A stretch of 64,000 bases of DNA from Bifidobacterium criceti (lineage in GTDB: Bacteria > Actinomycetota > Actinomycetes > Actinomycetales > Bifidobacteriaceae). The position numbers and the translations under genes are program-made. The notes under the pieces are model-generated. The model had not been told where the DNA came from. It did no database searches and worked only from the letters and a program-made list of their open reading frames with translations. The stretch covers positions 186,001 through 250,000 of the forward strand of contig NZ_MVOH01000006.1 in NCBI RefSeq assembly GCF_002286935.1. The letters run 5' to 3'. Below, in pieces: positions 57,981 through 64,000 of the stretch. The first letter of the stretch is position 1. Every line of letters starts with the position of its first letter.

Positions 57981-59453
57981 CTACAGCTCCGCCAATGTGC
58001 AGACGAATGCGTCGATCGCGCCGCGCGCCGCGGTCATGTCGTCCGGGTTGTTGATGATAACCGCGAATACGGCGACACCGCCGTTCGTGCGCGAGATGTT
58101 GCCGGCCATCGATGTCACGGTGCCGAGGCTGCCGGTCTTGACACGCATGAGGCCGGCCGCCGACGGCTTCGCGAGACGCGTGGCGGCCGTGCCGACGAGG
58201 CCCGGGACCGAAAGCCCTTCGGCCGCGGCCGGGGCGACGCCGACCTCGATGTTGCGCAATTGCACATCGGCGAGCGTCGTTACGCTCACGCGCGACCCCG
58301 GGGAAAGCCCCGAGCAATCGGCCATGACAAGGCTGTCGGTGGGCACGCCGAGTTCCTTGAGACGTCCTTCGACGGCCTTGACGGCGCCCGCAGGCGAATT
58401 GCCGGTATTCGCATGCAACGCGAGAAGACGTCCGAACTCCTCGGCGAGCGTGTTGTCGGAATGCTGCAGCATGAAGCGCATGACGGCGCTGAGCGTCGCC
58501 GACGTGACCGACGCGAGCGGCGTACGGTGTTCCGGCACCTGGGCCTGCCGCGGCTTGTCCGCGTTGTCGACTCCGATGCCGGCTTCGGTGAGACGCGCCG
58601 CGAATACGGTCGCCGCGTCACGCGCCGGCGTCTGCGAGAGCGTCGGATAGTCGGCGAACATATCCGGGTCGGCGGCCGCCGCGCCGCCACGCATCCTGCC
58701 GCCGTCGACGGCGATCGACGAGACGGCCGTGTAATAGAGGTTGTCCGGGTTGTTCTCGGCGATATGCACCGGATGGCGTTCCTCGCCGAACAATGTGTCA
58801 TCGTAGGCTACATGGACGTTCGTGATGCCGCGCTTGGCGAGCGCCTTCGCCGTGTCCGCGGCGAGCGTGCCAAGCCCCGCACGGCCGTTGACATGGTGGG
58901 GGTCGCTCGCGCCCGCGCCGAGCAGCATGTCGCCGTCGCCTTTGAGGATAAGCGTGTCCGCCCCATCCTGTTCGTGCACGAGATACGTGGATGTCGTGAA
59001 CGTCGATCCCATGTCGAGCGTCGATGCCGCGGCGAGCGCCGTCAGCGTCTTCATCGTCGAAGCCGGTTCGCGCGCGGTACCCGCGGCGCTCGCCGCGGCC
59101 GTCGTGCCGTCCGGCTGCAGCACGATGACGGAGATGTCGTCGCCGACGCCTTTCGTGCGTGCGAGCGTGTCGATCGCCGCGGACGCCTTGCCGGCGTCGA
59201 TCATGCGCGTGAGGTCGGCGTCGGCGGCAAGTGTCGCACTGCGGTACGACGTCCGAGGCGCCTCGGCCCGTGGCTCGTCGACCGGCGCGAACGTGAGCGC
59301 GCCATCGACGAGTCCGAACCCGTCGGCGAACACATAGCCGACGGCGAGCGCGATCGAGGCGAGCGCGGAGACGGTGACGAGGACGATGCGGCGTATGCGC
59401 TTGGACCGGTGGCGTCTGCGTTGCGCCTCGGTCAGTTCGTCATCCACGCGCAT
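57981..59453 (-). CDS. dacB: D-alanyl-D-alanine carboxypeptidase/endopeptidase (PBP4, S13 family)
   Basis: Low-molecular-weight penicillin-binding protein of 490 residues that trims peptidoglycan stem peptides outside the cell. A single N-terminal helix (about 22-42, IVLVTVSALASIALAVGYVF) after a basic start anchors or exports it. The serine-protease motifs are EPASTMKTLTAL (nucleophile Ser132, Lys135), the SDNTLAEEFGRLLAL region for the second motif, and VKTGSLGTV (KTG) near residue 434. The S13-type insertion domain lies between motifs one and two. It is the first gene of the dacB-tilS-hpt-ftsH run. Confidence 0.94.
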   Translation of the reverse strand: MRVDDELTEAQRRRHRSKRIRRIVLVTVSALASIALAVGYVFADGFGLVDGALTFAPVDEPRAEAPRTSYRSATLAADADLTRMIDAGKASAAIDTLARTKGVGDDISVIVLQPDGTTAAASAAGTAREPASTMKTLTALAAASTLDMGSTFTTSTYLVHEQDGADTLILKGDGDMLLGAGASDPHHVNGRAGLGTLAADTAKALAKRGITNVHVAYDDTLFGEERHPVHIAENNPDNLYYTAVSSIAVDGGRMRGGAAAADPDMFADYPTLSQTPARDAATVFAARLTEAGIGVDNADKPRQAQVPEHRTPLASVTSATLSAVMRFMLQHSDNTLAEEFGRLLALHANTGNSPAGAVKAVEGRLKELGVPTDSLVMADCSGLSPGSRVSVTTLADVQLRNIEVGVAPAAAEGLSVPGLVGTAATRLAKPSAAGLMRVKTGSLGTVTSMAGNISRTNGGVAVFAVIINNPDDMTAARGAIDAFVCTLAEL

Positions 59454-59482
59454 GTCCCCTTTCCGGCCAAGTGGTCAAAGCC

Positions 59483-61201
59483 TCACTGTTGGAGCGCCGC
59501 GAAATCGTCGAGAGTCCTGAGGACTTTGAGTTCGCGGCGCCCCAACAGCTTAGCGCCTAGCCATGTACCAAGCCAGAGCGCCGCTACGCCGTTGGCGAGC
59601 GCGACGGGGATGAGCACCGGGTACCACGTGTGTAGCACGCCGCCGATGCCGAGGCCGACGATGACGGCGACCGTCGGGAGCATGACGACGACGAAGAGCA
59701 GCATCTGCAGCAGCGGGATGAACATCTGCGCGGCGCCGCGTCCCTGTGGTGTGCTGAACGGCTTGTCGAGCGACGGCGTCGGATACATGAGGACCGGGTT
59801 GACCGTCTCGGCGACGCCGATCGTCGCGAGGACCCATGAGAAGCCGCATATGCCGAACGTGACACCGAGCAGCCAATCCGACGGTGTGCGCCAGCAACCC
59901 GAGCACACCATCGCAAGCACGAACAGGACGAACGCGCCGATGCCGCCGACGAGCACATACGCGCGGGCGCGGCCACGGCGGTCGTCGATCGCACGCGTGC
60001 CGCATATGACCTCCATCGCGAAGCCGCAGCCATCGTATGCCAATCCGTTCGCCTCGGACATCGCGAACATCATGCAGCCGAGCATCATGCCTGTCCACAC
60101 ATACCACGATCCAATCTGACGTCCCATGACGGCGAAGATAATGACGATGAGGACCGGCATGACGAACAGGACCGATTGGCGCGGGTCACGGCGCAACATG
60201 CACAGCAGGCGCGCGCTCACGGCGCCGGAAGGCGAATCGGGCATCCTCTCGAACATGCCGATGCCCTTCTCGGCCTTGCCGCCGCTCACCGCGTCGGCGT
60301 GCGTGCGCGCATAGCGCAGGCACCACATCGTGAGCCAGTAGCACGCCGCGCATGTCGCGGCGATGATGAGCATGTGGAGCGCGAAACGTCCCCAAGCGCC
60401 GGCCGCGGCGTCAAACGGCAGCATGAACGGCGCGCCGAACGGCGTCCAGCCGAATGCCGAGGCGATCGCCGTCAGGTTCGCGACGCTGAACGCGGTGGCG
60501 AATGCATCCGGGGAATCGAACGAGGCGACCGTCATGCTCGGTATTTCAGCGATGACGATGATAAGCACCATCATGATGATGTAGAACAGGTTCTTGCCGG
60601 TCTGTGAACGCACAAGGACGCTGAAGAGCGAAAGCGTCGCTTTCGACAACAATGTCGCCGTGATGATGACGGCGAACGCGGAGAGCACGGCCGCGGCGAC
60701 GGCCGCAGCGCCAAGCCTCAGATAGGCGGGGGCGAACAACAGCAGGCTCGCGAGGACCGTCAGGCCGGCGGGCCCCGCGATGCCGGCGGCGATGAGCCCC
60801 GTCGTCAGACGCCGGTCGTCAATGCCGTAGATCGCGAAGTTGTCGGGCGTCATCGTCGAATTCTCGCCGACGATCATGAGCTGAATGAGGATCGCGAACA
60901 CGATTGCGAACGAACCGCCGAGCGGCATCGCGATGCGCAGGACGACGCCGACGAGCGGATCGGCCTGCATGCCGAGCACGATGCCGCCGACGAGCGCGGA
61001 GATGACGCATCCGGCGGCGATGATCACCGTGACGATGAACCCGACGAGCTGCCAGACGGAGCGGCGCATCGTGCCGGTCGTGATCGCCCAACGCAGACGC
61101 ACGAACGTGCCGATCGCGACGGGCGCCATCGGATTTTGCGCGACCGGAGCCGACGTTGCGGACCTATCGCCGCTTGCGGTTGAAGGTGTCGCCACGCTCA
61201 T
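59483..61201 (-). CDS. ABC-2-type exporter membrane subunit
   Basis: Large polytopic protein of 572 residues with about twelve hydrophobic segments, for example LVGFIVTVIIAAGCVISALVG near residue 50. It is preceded by an ATPase gene with which it overlaps by ATGA (61198-61201), so together they form a complete exporter. The start at 61201 (MSVATPST) is chosen for that overlap; longer frames upstream lie inside the ATPase gene. Sequence alone does not reveal the cargo. The N-terminal repeat-like arrangement resembles six-plus-six-helix actinobacterial ABC transporter permeases. Confidence 0.87.
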   Translation of the reverse strand: MSVATPSTASGDRSATSAPVAQNPMAPVAIGTFVRLRWAITTGTMRRSVWQLVGFIVTVIIAAGCVISALVGGIVLGMQADPLVGVVLRIAMPLGGSFAIVFAILIQLMIVGENSTMTPDNFAIYGIDDRRLTTGLIAAGIAGPAGLTVLASLLLFAPAYLRLGAAAVAAAVLSAFAVIITATLLSKATLSLFSVLVRSQTGKNLFYIIMMVLIIVIAEIPSMTVASFDSPDAFATAFSVANLTAIASAFGWTPFGAPFMLPFDAAAGAWGRFALHMLIIAATCAACYWLTMWCLRYARTHADAVSGGKAEKGIGMFERMPDSPSGAVSARLLCMLRRDPRQSVLFVMPVLIVIIFAVMGRQIGSWYVWTGMMLGCMMFAMSEANGLAYDGCGFAMEVICGTRAIDDRRGRARAYVLVGGIGAFVLFVLAMVCSGCWRTPSDWLLGVTFGICGFSWVLATIGVAETVNPVLMYPTPSLDKPFSTPQGRGAAQMFIPLLQMLLFVVVMLPTVAVIVGLGIGGVLHTWYPVLIPVALANGVAALWLGTWLGAKLLGRRELKVLRTLDDFAALQQ

Positions 61202-62079
61202 TGTGTGCCGCCTTGTGCATCCTGGGACTGTTCGCCGTTCGCGCCGCCGTCGAGCCATGCGATGCGCGCGGCGCCATGTCGGCCACCGACGAGCTGCAGG
61301 AAGCGTTCCTCGAGGTCCTCGCCCGCGGCGACCTCGTCGACAGGACCGGCAGCGACGACCTGGCCGCGGTTGATGACGGCGACATGCGTGCACATGCGTT
61401 CGACGAGCGCCATGACATGCGACGAGATGATGACAGTGCCGCCCGTCGCGACGTATTCGACGAGGATGTCCTTGATGTTCGCGCTCGAAATCGGGTCGAC
61501 GGCTTCGAACGGCTCATCGAGCACAAGGATGCGCGGGCTGTGGATCATCGCCGTCGCAAGACAGATTTTCTTCGTCATGCCGGCCGAATAGTCACGCACC
61601 ATGACGTTCGCCGATTCGGTCAGGTCGAACGCCGCGAGCAGGTCGTTGCCGCGCGCGGACGCCTCGGCGCGGCCCATGCCGCGCAGCATGCCCGCGTAAA
61701 CAAGCAGCTGCATGCCGGTGAGCGTCGTGAAGATCTCGTCGGCCTGCGGCATGAGCCCGATGAGGCGCTTTGCGCGCGCCGTATCCATCCACACATCGTG
61801 TCCGAGGATCGTCGCGACGCCGGCGTCGGGCACGAGCATGCCGGTGAACATGGTGATCGTCGTCGTCTTGCCGGCGCCGTTGGGGCCGACGAGCCCATAG
61901 AACGAGCCGACGGGGATGTCGAGCGACAGGCCGTTGACGGCGACTTTCTCATCGAAGCGTTTGAACAGGCCACGCATCGAGACGGCCATATGCGGATCGG
62001 GCGCGAACAGGCGCGCGTCCGGCGCGGGCTGCATCGCCTGCGCAGGCGCAGGCGTCGGGGATGTTGAGGGTATTGTCAT
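61198..62079 (-). CDS. ABC exporter ATPase subunit
   Basis: Nucleotide-binding subunit of 293 residues partnering the membrane protein downstream. Walker A is GPNGAGKT at 65-72, the signature loop is degenerate (YSAGMTKK rather than LSGGQ), Walker B is ILVLDEPFEAVDP, and the H-loop follows in IISSHVMALVERM. The long N-terminal leader (about 30 residues, rich in Pro and Ala) suggests the start could lie further in, for example at Met31 or Met35; the ATG at 62079 has only a weak ribosome-binding site. Confidence 0.9.
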   Translation of the reverse strand: MTIPSTSPTPAPAQAMQPAPDARLFAPDPHMAVSMRGLFKRFDEKVAVNGLSLDIPVGSFYGLVGPNGAGKTTTITMFTGMLVPDAGVATILGHDVWMDTARAKRLIGLMPQADEIFTTLTGMQLLVYAGMLRGMGRAEASARGNDLLAAFDLTESANVMVRDYSAGMTKKICLATAMIHSPRILVLDEPFEAVDPISSANIKDILVEYVATGGTVIISSHVMALVERMCTHVAVINRGQVVAAGPVDEVAAGEDLEERFLQLVGGRHGAARIAWLDGGANGEQSQDAQGGTQ

Positions 62080-62157
62080 GGTTGCCACGCTATTGCACAC
62101 GCCCAGGGCCACGACAGCCCATCTCAGCTCGTGGACGCGGGACGCATGACATGGACG

Positions 62158-63453
62158 TCATGGCACGCGTTCGGCGTGCACAGCCGCGTCGGCCGCACGT
62201 TCCTCGTCGAGTTCCTCGTTCTCCGGTGTGCCGCCCTTGTGTTCAATCGGCTTCCATTGTGCCTTCGAGAAGACCGCCTGAAACGATATCGGCACATAGC
62301 TGAGCATGTAGATCGGGAAGCTGAGCACATAGGCGAACAGTTCCTTGTTCGTCGCGCCGATGCGTTTGCGTTCGACGACGATCGTCAACGCGGCGAGCGC
62401 CATCATGAACAGGACCGACCACAGGATGCCGTTCATCCAATTGAAGAGCGAGCCGAGCTGGCTCGGCCATGAGACGAATCCGAACGCCGCATAGATCGCG
62501 CCGAGCACGATGCGGATGAGTGCGAGCAGCATGAACGGGCACAGCAACAACGTGAAGTCGATGCAGGAGAAGTCGCGCTCGTGCACGGCGCGGCGGATGA
62601 GCGCCGGCCCATAGTAGCGGAAGACCTGCAGGAAGCCCTTGCTCCAGCGCAGGCGCTGGCGCCAGCTCTGCGCGAATGTGACCGGCTGCTCGTCGTAAAG
62701 GATCGCCGATCCCACGTAACCGATGCGGTCACCATGGAGGACCGAATCCATCGTGAATTCAAGGTCCTCGGTGAGCAGATGGAACTTCCACCCCTTGTTG
62801 CGGCGCATGACGGCCTGCGAGAACATGAACCCAGTGCCGCCGACGTGGCAGCTGTTGCCGAGCCACATGCGCGATGCGCTCACAAACCTCGATTCGCGGA
62901 TGAACCACAGCGCGGAACCCGACGACACCCAGTTGTCGGACAGGTTGACCGAATTGCGGTAGCTTGTCAGGATGCGGAATCCGGCGTGGAACCCCTTGTT
63001 CATCTCCTCGATGTAATGCTCATCGAGGCGGTTGTCGGCGTCGAACACGAAGAACGCGTCATAGCGGTCGGCGGTGCCGTCGGCGATCATCGTGTCGAGC
63101 AGATACGTGAGCGCATACCCTTTGCCAACGTTCGTCTTGTCGAAACGTTCGATGACATGGCAGCCCATATCGCGCGCGATCGCAGCCGTATCATCGGTGC
63201 AGTTGTCGGCGACGAGCCAGATGTCGATGAGCGACGAAGGATACGTCTGCGTCTGGAGGTCGCGGATGAGGTTGCCGATGACGGCACGCTCGTTGCGCGC
63301 GGAGACGAGGACCGCATAATGCTTGTCCATCGGGGCATCGGGGAACGAGATCGGCTTCGCGAACAACGAAATCAGGATGCAGATGCCCTGATAGACCATG
63401 CCGACGCCGCCGACGATGACGAGGAGGATGTCGAGAACACTCAGCAGCACCAT
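62158..63453 (-). CDS. Family 2 glycosyltransferase with membrane helices
   Basis: Processive-type GT2 enzyme of 431 residues, related to N-acetylglucosaminyltransferases and cellulose synthase-like proteins. An N-terminal helix (LSVLDILLVIVGGVGMVYQ) is followed by the catalytic domain: VLVSARNERAVIGNL, WLVADNCTDDTAAIA, FFVFDADNRLDEHYIEEM (DxD), a LTEDLEFTMD acceptor-aspartate motif and QRLRWSKG (QxxRW). Three or four C-terminal helices follow, then a hydrophilic tail. This places polymer synthesis at the membrane, perhaps capsule or cell-wall polysaccharide. It overlaps the upstream AI-2E-type gene by one base (TGATG). Confidence 0.92.
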   Translation of the reverse strand: MVLLSVLDILLVIVGGVGMVYQGICILISLFAKPISFPDAPMDKHYAVLVSARNERAVIGNLIRDLQTQTYPSSLIDIWLVADNCTDDTAAIARDMGCHVIERFDKTNVGKGYALTYLLDTMIADGTADRYDAFFVFDADNRLDEHYIEEMNKGFHAGFRILTSYRNSVNLSDNWVSSGSALWFIRESRFVSASRMWLGNSCHVGGTGFMFSQAVMRRNKGWKFHLLTEDLEFTMDSVLHGDRIGYVGSAILYDEQPVTFAQSWRQRLRWSKGFLQVFRYYGPALIRRAVHERDFSCIDFTLLLCPFMLLALIRIVLGAIYAAFGFVSWPSQLGSLFNWMNGILWSVLFMMALAALTIVVERKRIGATNKELFAYVLSFPIYMLSYVPISFQAVFSKAQWKPIEHKGGTPENEELDEERAADAAVHAERVP

Positions 63454-64000
63454 CAGCGCCAGTGACTCCTTGGATTGTTCGGGTTCTTGTCGTCTGATTT
63501 CCTGTTATCCGAGGTCCGCCCATGCTTGACACGCGCGCCGTCACCCTCATCCGGCGACATGTCCGCGTCCTCCGGGGACGCGGACCCTTCCGCCGCCGCG
63601 GCATCGTCGGTGCCCTTGAGCCCGTCGAGGCCCTTGTGGTGGTCGGCGTCGAGGATGCGCTTGGGGATCGCGACTGTCGGCGCATCGGGGGTGGTGTTCG
63701 CCGCTGCGTCACCGTAGGCGGCCTCGCGCAACTGCGCGATCGCCTCGTCGTCGAACGAGACGTGCGCCGACGAGCCCTTCGCCTGGCGTGCACCGGGGAT
63801 ATGCTCGCCGACGGGCTTGATGACATGTTCGTTGATCGCGTCCGCCGCCTCGACCATCTTCGATTTCTTCTTCGTCGTCGGATCGTTCATCAGCGGCACG
63901 TCGACGAGCGGGTACTGCTTGAGCGAGACCTTGAGCAGCACCTGGATGCTCGCCGTGATCGGCAATGCGAGGAACGCGCCGAGCGCGCCGAATATCGATC
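63453..64000 (-). CDS. AI-2E family transporter, C-terminal part (start beyond window)
   Basis: The frame is open to the right edge. Reading in from the edge gives IFGALGAFLALPITASIQVL, the typical end of the membrane region of the AI-2E (YdiK/PerM) family of polytopic permeases. A hydrophilic cytoplasmic tail of about 150 residues follows (KKKSKMVEAADAINEHVIKPV, then acidic and ending NPNNPRSHWR). Family members are linked to export of diverse solutes; the autoinducer role is not general. It is followed at once by the glycosyltransferase gene. Confidence 0.85.
   Translation of the reverse strand, partial: SIFGALGAFLALPITASIQVLLKVSLKQYPLVDVPLMNDPTTKKKSKMVEAADAINEHVIKPVGEHIPGARQAKGSSAHVSFDDEAIAQLREAAYGDAAANTTPDAPTVAIPKRILDADHHKGLDGLKGTDDAAAAEGSASPEDADMSPDEGDGARVKHGRTSDNRKSDDKNPNNPRSHWR

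Overview
The window is a piece of a high-GC Gram-positive chromosome, most likely Bifidobacterium or a close relative in the Bifidobacteriaceae. The assignment rests on protein families and gene order: prfA-prmC-sua5-wecA-like, tilS-hpt-ftsH-folB/K-DUF3180, an actinobacterial-type DapD, an FtsE with a long C-terminal tail, and bifidobacterial-style ProS and IMP dehydrogenase. The species cannot be named from the sequence alone. Most genes lie on the minus strand. Many intergenic gaps hold strong hairpins with few or no T residues.

Layout: (1) 1-2.9 kb, polar amino acid ABC transporter with two tandem substrate-binding lipoproteins. (2) 3-8.8 kb, smpB, a CHAP-domain cell-wall hydrolase, ftsX, ftsE and prfB. 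(3) 9.2-17.1 kb, dapD and rlmH, then gltA, map, an HdeD-like membrane protein, pepO and ssb. (4) 17.4-24.8 kb, proS, a small membrane protein, a PIF1-like helicase, a HAD phosphatase, orn and guaB. (5) 25-30.3 kb, wecA-like, sua5-type, prmC and prfA on the minus strand, then rpmE and a CAU tRNA. (6) 30.3-34 kb, the most accessory-looking segment: a coiled-coil membrane protein, an orphan AbiEi/DUF559-like gene bracketed by two tandem arrays of a 52-bp repeat, and an orphan ykoE-type ECF S component. (7) 34-47.2 kb, a xylose and xylo-oligosaccharide locus: ROK regulator, xylB, two GH43 enzymes, a sugar ABC transporter without its ATPase, a LacI regulator and xylA. (8) 47.5-54.1 kb, a flavodoxin-fold oxidoreductase, metY, ettA, tesB, a DUF3180 protein and a degenerate FolB-FolK fusion. 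(9) 54.2-64 kb, ftsH-hpt-tilS-dacB, an ABC-2 type exporter pair, a family 2 glycosyltransferase and the end of an AI-2E family transporter.

How the genes fit together: the xylose locus is self-contained. Oligosaccharides would be bound by the lipoprotein, imported by the two permeases with an ATPase encoded elsewhere, cut by the GH43 enzymes, then isomerised by XylA and phosphorylated by XylB. Its promoter regions carry palindromes suited to the two local regulators. RF1, RF2 and the methyltransferase that modifies both are all present, as are TilS and a CAU tRNA that may be its substrate. The folate genes next to ftsH look decayed.

The most unusual non-coding content is a 52-bp tandem repeat family with hairpin-preserving variation (29.5, 31.45 and 32.8 kb), two very long perfect palindromes sharing a 19-bp core (17.4 and 37.0 kb), and a third long palindrome at 10.26 kb.
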